Assembly (NCBI RefSeq): GCF_947623445.1
Contig: NC_135247.1
Span: forward strand, 2,234,501 to 2,298,500
Length of the DNA stretch: 64,000 nucleotides
Source: Clavelina lepadiformis
Taxonomy: Eukaryota; Chordata; Ascidiacea; Aplousobranchia; Clavelinidae
Direction of reading: 5' to 3'
Shown: positions 1 through 11,973 of the stretch, piece after piece
Numbering within the stretch: the stretch's first letter is position 1
Layout of the letters: every line of letters begins with the position of its first letter
Notes under the pieces: model-generated
What the model saw: only the letters and a program-made list of their open reading frames with translations
Databases searched by the model: none
Told to the model about the DNA's origin: nothing
Position numbers and translations under genes: made by a program

Positions 1-242
1 GGCCAATTGTCAAGTGTGGCCGGATGTTACTTTTCAACGCATGCGCCACCCATATTTGTAAGGCATACGGTTGGGATATAGGTTGTTTTTCACGTGTGGA
101 TTTTGTGAGGACCGCAAACAAACATGTTAGCCACATAAAAACTTCTGTCTGAGTTTGAAGAAATTCCTTTAGCTTTCTCCTATATGTTTACAGCTAAATG
201 CATTAAACATGCGAGTATGACTGTAATTTGTTTTTGTTATAG

Positions 243-357
243 ACGGTTGCGACAGGCACTGACACAGATGAGCGGGTTTATTTCGCGAATGATTTTGACG
301 GTTTGAACGAAGTTGCCGGCAAGCTTAGAGCAGCTATTCTATCATTTGTGTTGGAAG
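243..357 (+). CDS. partial gene: exon of a von Willebrand factor A domain protein
   Basis: A 115-nt exon is bounded by an AG acceptor at 241-242 and a GTGAAG donor at 358. It reads TVATGTDTDERVYFANDFDG and on through LNEVAGKLRAAILSFVLE. This matches the end of a vWA (integrin I-type) domain: a last beta strand with a small 'V-A-x-G' turn, then 'F-x-x-D-F-D-x-L' leading into the closing helix. vWA domains bind extracellular ligands, often through a metal site, but that site would lie in upstream exons outside the window. I found no convincing further exon up to 6 kb, so the rest of the 3' end is unassigned. The match rests on pattern recognition of one short exon. Confidence 0.55.
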
Positions 358-1870
358 GTGAAGGAGTTTTTATATTCCCTACCAAAGCTTGCATCCTTGT
401 ATGCTGTATTTTAGCTCTTATAAATTTACAATTCGAATATAAAAAACCTGCATCACTTTCACAAAAGGTACAATTGCGACTGGAGGCGGACCATCATACC
501 AGTTAGAAGTGGCTGAAACCGGAATCTCCATTCATGCATCTCGGACGGTAAACTACATAAACTTCGGTTGGAAAATTAGGTGTACCATTGTGTGTGTGGG
601 AGCGAATGTTGGCTGTATGTTTGTCGTCGTTTGCTTGTATGTCCATGTTTTGTCCTGTACGCGCAAGCTCGAAACATCGCAATTTTCAAGCGATTACGTG
701 CAAATTGCCAAACATTTTGGTAATTTATCCATCTATGAAACAAGAACATAGGCCCAGTGATGAAATAACAAAGGTAAGTGAACCAGGCGAGGTCATTCAA
801 ATCCTGCTCCGGGCAATATCTAATTTTACCCACTCAAAGGAATAACACAGGTCAGTTCCCTGTTCCAACTGAAATGTAATATAAAACGATTTTGTCAGCT
901 TTTTCTTGGTGACTTACTTTTTGTCTAACAGCTCCAGGCAAAACGTTCAAGCTAAGTCAGCTACTTTACCAAGCTATCTTTTGATGTTGACCAAACCTTC
1001 AATTATACGCTTTGTGGACAACAACGGTATTCGATTCTTTTAACTTGTTTGGTAAGATGATTTGAGAACGTCAAATTTGTTCAAACAGGGAAAATTGTGT
1101 TTGTTATTAGATAATGACGTAGCGTCCCGTGCAACCACACTTTCAAGCTTAGGTGTCATATTTAAACCATGTTTATTCAATAGATTCGATTTATCTAATG
1201 CAAATGACTAGAAGTTAATCAAAATGTCAATGGAAAGCTTTGCAAGACCATCAACTTCTAGAGTCGGTGCAGTGGCGTGGCGCATCTGGTTGAAAGGAAA
1301 TACCCAAAATTCTTCATATGCTCATATGCAAGGAATCAGATATTACAATAACGCAAATGATTATTTATCAATGAACTTGGAAGGCCGCTGATAATTTTTC
1401 ACATTGGATCATTAACAAACAATCCTACATTACTTCTTTCCGTGCTAAACCCACGGAGATGGTTGCAAAGTGCCCTAGAATGATCCGTTAGTAACATCAC
1501 ACTTTGTATGCTCTCCTTTTATGACAATAGTGACGTGAGGATTTGGAACGCGGATCATAAGTATAAGTCTGTCTTCTTGCCAACAATGCCTACATTACGT
1601 GGTCCGTTCAATACCAAAGAATTGCAGTCGTGCCAGGTGCAACAAGATGAGAAGTTATCAAGATCTTCTGGCATGCAAATATGGATGAGCAATGTCCGAA
1701 ATTATCCATATTGCAAATGAAATGAAACATCTTATCTTCGCAGTTTTTAACCCACTGCACTAAGCTTTTTTCATTCCACGATTATGAGTTTCTGAGGGAC
1801 GAACATAAATTAAACTTCAGTCTAATGTATTTCTTGTTTTATATATAAGCGAGGTACCTCATAAACAGCA
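358..1870. other. no gene recognised
   Basis: I saw only short unconvincing frames on both strands. Some could be untranslated or intronic parts of the vWA gene. No repeat with clear ends was found. Confidence 0.4.
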
Positions 1871-1874
1871 ATTT

Positions 1875-2195
1875 TTAAACGCGATGACAAACCAACACGT
1901 CCTTGCTACATGCTGAATCAATCGACTGAAACTCCGCAAAATTATCTTGCTTGCCGGGTGGCAGCAAAGACTTCAAGCAAGGACAAGTGGAATTTTTCGC
2001 AAAAATGGACTCGATTTCATTCGAATCATTTGGAAAGTAAGACTCTTGCCCTAAAAATAAAACGAAAATAAGGACACAAGTGAAAATAAGGACATTTCCT
2101 AGAAAAAAGGTCAAAAGTATTTTCTAAGACACGGACCTTCAAAATAAGGACAAATCTTAGAAATAAAGACGGTATGGCAACCCTATATAATATAG
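1875..2195 (-). mobile_element. degenerate hAT-like element end with a short open frame
   Basis: Read on the minus strand from about 2190, the sequence starts TAGGGTTGCCATACCGTC and continues with repeated 'TGTCCTTATTTT' words. Such starts are common in hAT-type repeats of animals. Behind it an open frame of about 50 codons (to 1875) has no recognised domain. The other terminus and a target duplication were not found, so this is a one-ended relic. Confidence 0.3.
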
Positions 2196-2667
2196 GGCTC
2201 TCTGGAATTTTGCATGTCAATTTAGTATGCTTTGGACTACCCTTCCATAAAATTCCATCAAAAAAACATGATTCAAACTATTTTAACAGAAGCACAAAAA
2301 AAAACTTTGGTCTAAAAAACCCAATTTTAGCTACTTTCATGCTACTTTTTAGTCAAACTCTGAACGCGACCTGGGACATTGAAGCACGCCAAATGCTAGG
2401 GTAATTCCCAGGTTAGAAAACAACACTAACCATGCCACCTTCTGATTGGTCTAAACATGTTTGTTAAAGCCCTACGTAGGACGTCCAACAAAATCATAGA
2501 GATCTTAGTTTTAAGTGTTTGACCGCTCCTAAAAGACAAAGAGATGTTCAAAACAGGTCAGCTTTAAGTAACGAAATGTTTATACTGGTCTTTATGGCGT
2601 AACCACTTGATATGAAAATTGCAACTCAACAACCGCCTATAAGCGTCGTAGTAGCAAAAAATACATG

Positions 2668-2765
2668 ACCTAATTATGTACAATACTATGGTATGTACAT
2701 TACAACTGTACAACTGTAACTGTACAATAGTATGTTATGTACAACTGTACATTACATTTAATTAG
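2668..2765. repeat. short imperfect repeat of TGTACAACTGTAC-like words
   Basis: Several overlapping copies of 'GTACAACTGTA' and 'ATGTACAATA' lie in about 100 bp, forming imperfect direct and inverted repeats. No function is implied. Confidence 0.5.
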
Positions 2766-3267
2766 AGTTCGTAATACGTGCACCACTAAGCACTTCTCCT
2801 CGTCATATTGTGTACAAAAACATTAGCATAAATAAAAAAAAATTCAGACTGATTACAAATAGAATATAGTACAAAATTTATTCTGAGATCAGCGCTTGTA
2901 TTTTGAAAGTGTCTGTGGTTACTAGAATGAAGAAATGTTGCACACGGAGCAACCAATGGTTGTCTTAAAATATATCCCCAAAAACAGCAATGTTCTACTG
3001 TTAAAGGTCATAAGACTCTTATATATTCTTATACAGTAATAAGATACCCAGTATCGCTTTAAAAAAAAAACATGGTGTATATATATGTTGATTATATGCA
3101 CAGTAAGTAAAAGAAGTTGGAACAAGAAAAAGTGCAGTTAACAGTCCTAGAGGCAAACTATGCTTCTAAAAACAGGAATTTGGATAGTATACCTGTTCGA
3201 TTTTTTGTGAAAAATAACATTTCTATCAAACTTTATTCTAATAACTACTCTTTTTAGTCAGTGTCCT

Positions 3268-3512
3268 CTTCAACATGAAGCTTCTCATGTTTCTTGAACA
3301 CTAAAAACTTTCATCACACGCACCATCACCAACGCAACACACATCGCAACAATATGGTTTTTCCTTGGTGTGAATGCGCACATGTCTATCTCTAATGCCC
3401 CTTTCTGAAAAAGATTTCGAACAATAAAAACATGAGTATGGTTTTTCACCGGTGTGTGTCCTCGTATGGCCATTTAAAGGGCCTATACTGGTAAATCTCT
3501 TTGGTAAAAATC
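3268..3512 (-). pseudogene. C2H2 zinc-finger relic
   Basis: On the minus strand one frame reads part of a finger (K-R-F-T-S then H-T-R-T-H), the linker TGEKPY, a complete C2H2 finger (C-x2-C-x12-H-x3-H, starting [12 protein letters not shown]) and a second linker HTKEKPY. The next finger starts C-C-D-V-C but loses its pattern and meets a stop. C2H2 arrays bind DNA in the nucleus. Here about one and a half fingers survive with no flanking exon structure that I can place. It could be an eroded gene fragment or one exon of a real gene with a decayed end, and I favour a relic. Confidence 0.5.
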
Positions 3513-4734
3513 TTTGTAGCTACTGTTTTGCAAATAAACTACATACTCTGCAATCTTGTTTGAATTACCAGAAGTGGGTATCCAACTTTTTTGACGGGTA
3601 CCTATTCTAACAGAGGCAGAATTCACCACTAAAAAAAGAGTATTCATTGTAAACTGCATGTAGAAACAGCCTCAAAAAAGGTAGTTTTTCAGTTTTTGTT
3701 GGCTTAACACAGCAAAAAGAATTTTGTTTATTTTTCGCCTTCAATGTGGAGTATGAAAAAATTGTGCTCACGCAGTTGATCGCAAACATATTAGCAACAA
3801 TGATAATTACCACAAATAAAAAAGGTTAAATGTGGCAAGACTTCAAGGACAAAAATGTGCATTACGATGACATAAACAAAAAAAAGTTTAAATTTTAATG
3901 TCCACGCGGCCACCAAACTCAATGGATTTCATTTAATTTCGGATAGCCTACCCAACTAAACAAAAAATTAAAACTGCTTATCGCCTGAAGCCAAAGAGGC
4001 TTATTTAGATTTAAAATCCAAAGTTTCCCAACAATGAGAGTCAAAACCAGTAATTACAGAAAATGTAAAATTTCAGTTAAAGGTTTTGGTAGAATAATAT
4101 AGTCTAAATTCAAATTAAACTGCATGTTATAACAAGTAGCCTACCTAAACAGTACACATTCCCCGAACTGCAGAGTATGGTATAGTTTTTTCCGAGACTA
4201 TGTCAATTTATGTACCAGTCAATACACTGTTAAGCGCCATAGTGCAAAGCATGGCAACTGCACCTGCGAGATTTTTGAAGACTATGCTTGCTGCAACTGA
4301 ATGTTTCACAATTACCACTCAAAATTAGAGCTCTGCGTTTTGCCTACCAAAATGAAAATTGCATTTGGTGCACCCTTTTGGAACAAAGTCACCCCAATTT
4401 TACCCGAATTGAACCCGGTCATCCCAGACTGCAGAGCAAAAGCAAAAGCACAACCAAGATTTTCAAGGACTCGCGAGATTTAAGCTTTTACTGGAGTTAA
4501 GATTTAAGTTAGGTTTATGTTACTATGTTTAGTATGTTATAACATTTAAGTTGACTATGAAGACACTGTGTAAACTAACTTGAAATGCACGATTTTTTCC
4601 GGTGAAAGAGTGGCAGTCAAAATAAAATGCTAACCATTACGAAGTAAAAAAAGTAAGAAATCCACCAGCAAACAATGAGCAGCAAAGCCCAAAGGCTTAA
4701 AACGTGAAAGAATAATGTAACGGTTACATGCACG

Positions 4735-4790
4735 CCGCGTGCATACATGCATGCGGCCCGCGGGCCGTAGTTTGCCCACCCCTGATGTAA
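4735..4790 (-). mobile_element. terminus of a hAT-like repeat
   Basis: On the minus strand from about 4789 the sequence starts CAGGGGTGGGCAAACTACGG and runs on through GCCCGCGGGCC. This is the familiar start of short non-autonomous hAT repeats in many animals. The matching opposite end was not seen nearby, so it looks truncated. Confidence 0.45.
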
Positions 4791-6132
4791 CCAAATGATA
4801 AAAATGAATAACGGTTAGGGCTAGGATGGTCACCAACGACGAAAATTCTCATTCATTCATCTTATTTTTCGCCTTATTTGAGGGTGACGAAAAATTGTGT
4901 AGGTAAAAAATCTGTACAGTACGTAATTACGTTTGATGTTGAGCTACCTACGAAGTTTTAAAAAAAAGCAAAACACAGCATGGACAAAACACATGTTCTG
5001 GGCGTCACAATGTTTGACCATAGATATTACATTGTTACATGGTTCGAAGTACAGTTCCAAATATTTACTAAAAAGTCGGTTAAAGTTTGGGTTGTCTATA
5101 TATATTATATCCATTCTAGGGCGCAGATTTTGAATTGTGAAAAATATTTTGCAAACGTTTCGCGTCATGCGCTTTAATTAACTTGAGGATTTTTGCAATC
5201 ACTCTGTGGCCTGCTGCTGACTTTCATAAAATGAATGAAGAACATCTCGGAAGTTATTTATTAACGCCTGGTTTGAATAAGAAGCTCTTTGTATCAGTTC
5301 ATTTCCTTATTGATGACCTTAAACACAGTCTTAAATCTCAAGAAAAAATTGCTTGTTCAGCCGATTTTTTCACTTTTTATGAGCATTAATAACAAGCATA
5401 ATGTCCAGCTTATAAGTAGGAAGTTAACACAAATAGCACATTGAAAGTTGGGAAATATATGGCGCGCTAAATACTGCGTAAGAAAGAGAGAGTAAGAGAA
5501 AGAGGGAGAGAAAAGAAAGAAAAGACATGCTTTGCCGTAAATTTCAGGTAAAGGTTGCAGTTGCATCTATCATCCACTTTACACAACAGTTATAAAATAT
5601 GGTAATTTTTGTAAAATTAATATTAGCCTGAACGTTTGGGCAAAACTATATACAGTTGAAACCTGTTAAGTCGAAGCTAAATTAATATGCTTTTGATTTA
5701 TAAAAAGCTTGAGCAAAAGCATCTTTAATTTGTAGTCAAATTGCCGGAAAATGTTTTAGCCGAAATGAAAAGACAACAACAAACATCCTTATCAATCTGC
5801 AGACATGCGGTTTTTATAACTTTTCTTACAGGTATGTCTTTAAAACATGCCATTCTATATCAAACAATCAAATTAAAAAGGTCGGTACGTTACAATAGCA
5901 AAAAATGGATTAGTTAGTTAATACTAGTTATTATTAGTTAAGCCTGTTATATTAGTTACGTTATTACATGACAATAACGGAATGAGTTAGCAACTTATTT
6001 GGAGACGGCCGCCCAACTAGCGTTATTATAACCTTGGGACCACAAAAAAAGTTTCGAGTTAAGCGGAATTCTGAGTTAAAAGCAGTTGCTTTACTGATTA
6101 TTATTAAACTATCAATTTCAAGATGTCAGACA
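4791..6132. other. no gene recognised; GA-rich tract inside
   Basis: The stretch is AT-rich with no frame that resembles a known protein. A purine (GA) tract lies at about 5480-5525. The 3' UTR of the neighbouring P450 gene is expected in the right part. Confidence 0.4.
5480..5525. repeat. GA-rich simple repeat
   Basis: An almost pure purine tract of GAAA and GAGA words. Confidence 0.6.
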
Positions 6133-9100
6133 TTACTTGTACAACAAAAGAGCATTTTGAATCCTTGCTTTTGCAACTATTTTGTAATGATGTGGCGTGT
6201 ACAGAAATCCTTTAACACCGTCAGTCATTTCTGGAAGTTTAGGGCTGGATGGATCGGATGAAAACTCAAAGTTCTTGACGAGATTAGTGACCAAAAAAAA
6301 CATCTCCATCCGAGCAAGCTTCTCTCCTGGGCAAACTCTAGCTCCGATGCAAAACGGGATAATTTTCTTGGGGAAGATGAAATCTCCTTCTTCGTTCAAA
6401 TGACGTTCCGGTTGAAATGCTTCCGGATTTTTCCAATGTTTTGGGTCATGATGAACTGACCAAATGTTTCCCATCACCTGCGTGTTAAATTGAAGTTACC
6501 ACTACTAAACCAAAAAGAACAAAGTTTTTCAAAAATCTATTTTTCAAGCAAATTAAAATACCGGAGTGCCTTTTGGAATAAAATAGCCTTCAAGTTCAAC
6601 ATCTTTAGCAGTCATTCTTTGCAAGCCAAGAGGAGTAACAGGTCGGCAGCGGAAAACTTCCTGAATAAACGCATTGGTGTAGGGACAGTTTGTATGGTCG
6701 CTCCATCCCGTGACGCGACACCTTATCGAAAGACACTTTATCGAACGACACTTAATCGAACGACACTTTATCGAAAGACACTTAATCGAACGACACCTGA
6801 TCGAAACGACACCTGATCGAAACGACAGTTGATCGAACGACACTTTATCGAACCGAAAGTTGATCAAACGACACTTTATCGAACCGACAGTTAATCAAAA
6901 CGACAGTTGATCGAACGACACTTTATCGAACCGACAGTTCAATTTTTGCGTGTTTCTCAAACATTGAAACAATGGGTCATTGTGATGTTCAGCTATCTGT
7001 CCATGTTTGTTTGATAAAGTTGGATTTTGTAATTTTTGAGATATTGTGATATTTATATAATTTTTCTCTCTCTCCGCATTGAAACGTATTACTCATTTAC
7101 GCACCAATAACTTGACTAACTATTCTTTTTCGTTCTCTTTTCACAGCGGGGGCGCGGCGTAACAAGAAGAATTTATAGAAATGTGTCACTTTTAGAAATA
7201 CCTAATTTACACTAAATTCACTTTCTTTAGTTTTACAATTATGATGTATACAGGAAGCCAGATGATGTTTCTACTAACCTGTAATAATCTCATCAGTCTA
7301 CGACGCATAGGTTTCTAGTAATTAACGATTGCAAATGTGTGTGCGGGGTTGGCCACACCTAGTTTTTTTAGTAAACTCGCGAGCCTGGTTAGGATAGGGT
7401 TAAAAGATCCACAATTTATTGAAACAACTGACGATATGCACTGTTAAAAGAACGACAACTGACGAAGTGCACATTTCAATCGCATTCATTTAATTACAAG
7501 TTGTGTGCAATTGCTCGAAGATAACTTTTTATGTCCATATTTGTTGAGTCATAATTTTCAACTATGCTCTTCAGCCGTTGGTTGACAGCGTCGTAGCGCT
7601 TCTTCCGAGGTGGGCCATCGATTCCAGCACTCAATTGCTCAATTAACATTTCGTTGGAACCTTGTTCCCGCTTAATTTTTTTGACGAGTCTTCGAAGCGT
7701 CGGATGGGATAATGAGACACGCTTGCTGAACGCATTGTGCCATCCTTCAATGCTATTATTCGTTCTTGGAAGGTCATCTTGAACCCGGTGGAAAACATTC
7801 CAACACCGGATAGGAAATAGAGGTTGACGACGATTCCTGCGACACAATCGTCCAATCCAAGTAGTTTCAAAATAGTCAATGTATTCAGACAAGTGCTGCT
7901 CATCGTCGTCACTGAACGTGGCCAGGAAGTCCTCGAACCGTTGTATAACGTCGTCGGGCGGAACGAATGCCAGTGCCTGGAAGCATTTTATGCGAAGGGC
8001 ATGCTCTGCATCTTCATTGAACCACCGCTGCAGAGAGAGAGCCTGAATTTTCCGGAAGCTACATTGGCCAAAATGGAAAAGGCAGCCGAGAATTTCTGCC
8101 CGAGGGAAGCTGGAAGAAAGAGCATTAAATGCTGCCATTTCAAAGTCTATTGTTACGTCTAGAGTCAAAGTCTAAAGTCCATTTTGCCTTCAATTCCTTA
8201 CTCTTTGTATCTATAATGACTAGTCTAGTCTACTGTACAGACAATCTCGTACTTAGTAATTCTCGTGCGTATTTTTGTGATATCTTATTAATATGTGGGC
8301 GGGCCGGCCGCCATGCGAAATCGAACACTTTATGATACAAATATAAAATATAGATATAAAATATAAATCGTCAACTTTATGATATATACATCACAATCAT
8401 TAATGCACACCATTACAAAGACCGCACATCACAATGGCTCATTGTTTCAATGTTTGAGAAACACGCAAAAATCTTGCTTGAACTGTCGGTTCGATAAAGT
8501 GTCGTTCGATCAACTGTCGTTTTGATTAACTGTCGGTTCGATAAAGTGTCGTTCGATCAGCTGTCGTTTGGATAAAGTGTCGTTCGATCAACTGTCGGCT
8601 CGATTAACTGTCGTTCGATAAAGTGTCTTTCGATCAGCTGTCGTTTCGATCAGGTGTCGTTCGATAAAGTGTCTTTCGATAAAGTGTCTTTCGATAAGGT
8701 GTCGTAGTACCATAATACGCAATTAAACAACATATTCCATGAAACGCTGTCTTGAAAGAGAGTTTCTCCTCGACCGTTGATAAAATGTTTTGGATTTCTG
8801 ACTTTGCTTGGATAGCGATTGGAATCGTTTGTGGAAAGTTTCAAACCGACTTATAGTTTTAACCTTCATAAATATACCGCTACATTCAACGATAGAAATT
8901 CAAACGATGCCTAAGTCGCCAAACATGCCAAACTCACTATCTGATATAAAATTAATTTCGTCGTAAAGTTTCTTCTGTATTTCGGGGTAGTGAATGAGAA
9001 ATAGCAAGGCCCATAAAGTGGAAGTTGAAATCGTTTCTGTGCCAGCAACAAAAAAATCCAACAAAGCTCGCATCAGCTGCGGGTCCTGAAAATATAATGA

Positions 9101-11973
9101 TCAAAATATTTATGAAAGAACACAGAAACATATCGATGGACTGTGAAAGATTCTTCGCTTACTGTAAAGCCATCCCCTCCATTGCGGGATTTCTGTTCGT
9201 GCAAAAACGCGGTAAGATAATCAGAAATTGCATTTTCATCAATGGAGTTGCTATGCTTTTTCAAGGCATTATTAGCAAAGCCTACAGTGTAAAAAGAAAG
9301 TAAGAGACACATAAGTCATCTTTTTAACGGTTGCTGGTTGTTGAACGTAGTGCTTGCGGTATAAACTCGCTTACCTGTCAGTCTATTAACCTTAGACCTG
9401 TAATCATCGGCAGCCGCTTTAAATGGATTTATATGCTCGACTATAGGATATACTATCATCACAGCCAAAGTTTCTGACATTTTTTCGTCACCGTATCTGA
9501 AACATTTTAACATACCATACCCTGGAACTTTATAGCCTTTTGAAGGAACATGCCCGATTGCATAATATACGTGTACTTGGCGTTCTGTTGTGTCTAATTA
9601 TTTTTCCAAAATTTTAAATACTGTACTTCATTCATTCAGTCTGATAAAAAAGACAAATAGCTTATTGAATAAATCAGGTTAGCTTACAAATTGTAAATAT
9701 CCTTTACAAAAGCTTGAAACTTTTGGTCTTCAAAATCATACTCCTGTCCAATTGCAATATGGCAGATTACATTACAAACGGTTGCTCCAAGGACGCCCTA
9801 AACGAAAGATTTCATCAACTAAAATATTTTTAAATTTACCCAAAGCAAGAAGCAAAAAAGCAAAAGATGTGGGAAATTTGTCCTTACACTAATGTCAAAG
9901 GGTCCTCCATTTCTTTTGCGAATATGATCTATCAGTTTTGCGACCGCTTTCTTGACACGTTCTTCTACTTTCAACTGTATCAAACCGTGTCTGCAAACAA
10001 TTAGACAATGTTCACAATCATTTGGAAAATAAACGTTTCGCAACCGTAAAAGTCTACTATTGTTATACCTACAAAAAAAACAAGATCATTCTGTTGACAA
10101 AAGCAAGCAAGCCACTTTGGGCATTTTTTTTCAATGCGTTTCCATTGATGTTCTTCGGCTCAATCGCGAAAAGAGGTTAGCTACAGTAATTGCGCAGCTA
10201 TGCTGGTTGATATAATAAATAATAAATTTCGCTTATTTGTGATTATTAGGTAACTAGTTACCTATTATTACGTAACTAATCATTTCAAATCGATTATACG
10301 CACTCTTTTAGTTTGCTCAAGGCAAAATTCCTTTGAATCTTCCACTCTGTGTCAGCATCTCTAAATGTAAATCCAAGCCTTCCACCAGAAAGTGTATCGA
10401 ATAAAGGCACCGGCGGACGATCCTTGAAACTCCAACCTTTTGTAATAAACGCCTGCACAATACGGCTTATGGGCAACGTTCAGTTAAAGCTCGTACACCA
10501 ACAAGCATATTGTTGTTTTTAGAAACAGTTGCATAAGCGTGGCGGGCCGAGAAGTTGCCATAAGATTTGTTGCGTCATCAAGATCCGACTAATCTTAAAT
10601 TTTGCGATTTCCATGGCAATATTGAACATTCTACGTAATAACTTAAAAAATTCTGTTAGACCAATCAGAAGCCAGTATGGCCACTGTTATTTTTCACTGC
10701 GGGGATTACTTCAGCAAATGGCGCGTTAAAAACTTCCAAGTCGCATGTTTAAGTCAAGCTAAAATATAGATGAAAATTTATGAAATTTGACATTTTTAGC
10801 CCAAAATTGTAGTCTTGAGTTTAGTGGACTATTGCAAGACCTAGAACTGATTTATTGAAATTTCATGAATTGCTAGCCTAAGCCGTACTAAAACCACATG
10901 CAAAATGTTAGGGAGCCCCATTGAGAATTTCTTAAATAATTGAATTTTTGCTAATTTCACTCTATAACAAAATAAACATGAAAATTAGCTCTTTTTACAA
11001 AGTTAGTCAGAACGTTAAAGTTTGATTGACTGATAAAATTTGTGGCATACCCATTAGGAAATATCATTCGGTCATATTGATGTGACGTCACCTTATTACA
11101 GTCCAAATTTGGTTAGATTTTACGTCTTGCAGTACCACGATAAGACTTTCACAAGTTAAAAGTGGCCAAATTCCATACCCAAATTTATCTTGTTCTTATT
11201 ATCTTATTCTTCTATTCTATTCTATTCTATTATTCTTATCTTATTTTATTTTTATCTTTATCTTTACCGAAATTTCGGGGGCGTGGTCTCTGGATCATTT
11301 CTTTTTCACTCCGGGAAAGGATTTTACTTTTAGTCACAAAGTTGCAACGTAAAACATATCTTTTACGAAAGATAGCATTGTACGTTAACTAAAACTGCCA
11401 TGACTGACTAAAACTTCAGTAAAAACAAACCTGTCTGGCTCCAGAGTATTGTTCAAGCTCCATATGACAAAAATGTCAAAACTGACAGGGCAAAAATCTG
11501 AATGCAATTCTTAAGATGTTTTTACTGAACTATCTTATTTGGGGTTTTGTTTAACCTACGCAAGTTACAAAATCCAGGCCCTAAAGAAGATCAAAACTTC
11601 AAACTTTTAATACTTGATGACGAAATGAAATCCGTTGGGAACTCTCAGACCCCTGTAGAAAATTTAAACAGATGTTTTTGCAATCACCCACTGAGTGCAG
11701 TTGGTCGTAGTCGTTTATTACAACTATGTCTTTAGTTCCGAAACGAACTGACATGATTGGTCCATATTTCTTTCGACTCCATTTCGCAATCGCTCTTTCA
11801 GGATACCTGCCCAAATATGGAAGAGCGCCCACTACTGGATAACCTCTAACACCCGGGGGGAAATTAGCACTAGGGTAAGACCACCATCTGTACAGCATGA
11901 ACGCAAGCCCAGCGAAGACAATGGACCACAAATTTTCATAAACCAGAATTAACGTTGAATACAAAAACTCCAT
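6133..11973 (-). CDS. cytochrome P450, CYP clan 2-like, interrupted by a MULE
   Basis: A haem monooxygenase of the endoplasmic reticulum; substrate unknown. The nine exons I read are 11692-11973, 10304-10452, 9888-9990, 9688-9797, 9375-9496, 9163-9281, about 8934-9085, about 6562-6700 and 6133-6477, all in frame and giving about 506 residues, a normal P450 length. The ATG at 11973 opens a membrane anchor and the proline-rich hinge NFPPGVRGYP. Later come the I-helix FFVAGTETIST, the K-helix E-V-F-R, the PERF-type motif FQPERH and the haem loop FCIGARVCPG with its cysteine ligand. The I-helix and haem sequences resemble CYP2, CYP1 and CYP17 proteins. Exon 8 starts only 15 bp from a MULE end, and the J-K loop is about six residues short. 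The usual-looking donor GTGAGT of exon 7 would break the frame, whereas a GT four bases further on keeps it. The locus may therefore be damaged or spliced around the insertion. Confidence 0.85.
6716..8704 (-). mobile_element. MULE DNA transposon with long repeat-built inverted ends
   Basis: The ends are long inverted repeats (about 6716-6950 and 8470-8704) starting CGACACCTTATCGA. They are built from about 15-bp units of the CACTTTATCGAACGA type, some with GATC replacing TATC. Between them lies a minus-strand transposase remnant. No clear 8-10 bp target duplication flanks the ends (left GTGACG, right TAGTACC), so the ends may be miscalled or the flanks altered. The element sits in intron 7 of the P450 gene, touching exon 8. 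Confidence 0.8.
7494..8168 (-). pseudogene. MULE transposase fragment
   Basis: A 224-residue frame shows the middle and end of a Mutator-like transposase: the DFE-M-A-A motif carrying an acidic catalytic residue, then G-C-L-F-H-F-G-Q with a following R-K, and the C-terminal N-N-S-I-E-G-W-H block. Complete MULE transposases run several hundred residues with an N-terminal catalytic aspartate and often a zinc finger. Those parts are missing here, so this copy is internally deleted and non-autonomous. Known families use the enzyme to cut and paste the element through its inverted ends. Confidence 0.75.
11187..11268. repeat. TTCTA/TTATC simple repeat
   Basis: A pyrimidine-rich low-complexity tract of TCTAT and TTATC words, inside intron 1 of the P450 gene. 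Confidence 0.7.

Noticed and set aside
6716-6950. CRISPR-like array from the regular short repeats
   Set aside because: The units are contiguous without unique spacers and are mirrored at 8470-8704; they are transposon ends in an animal genome.
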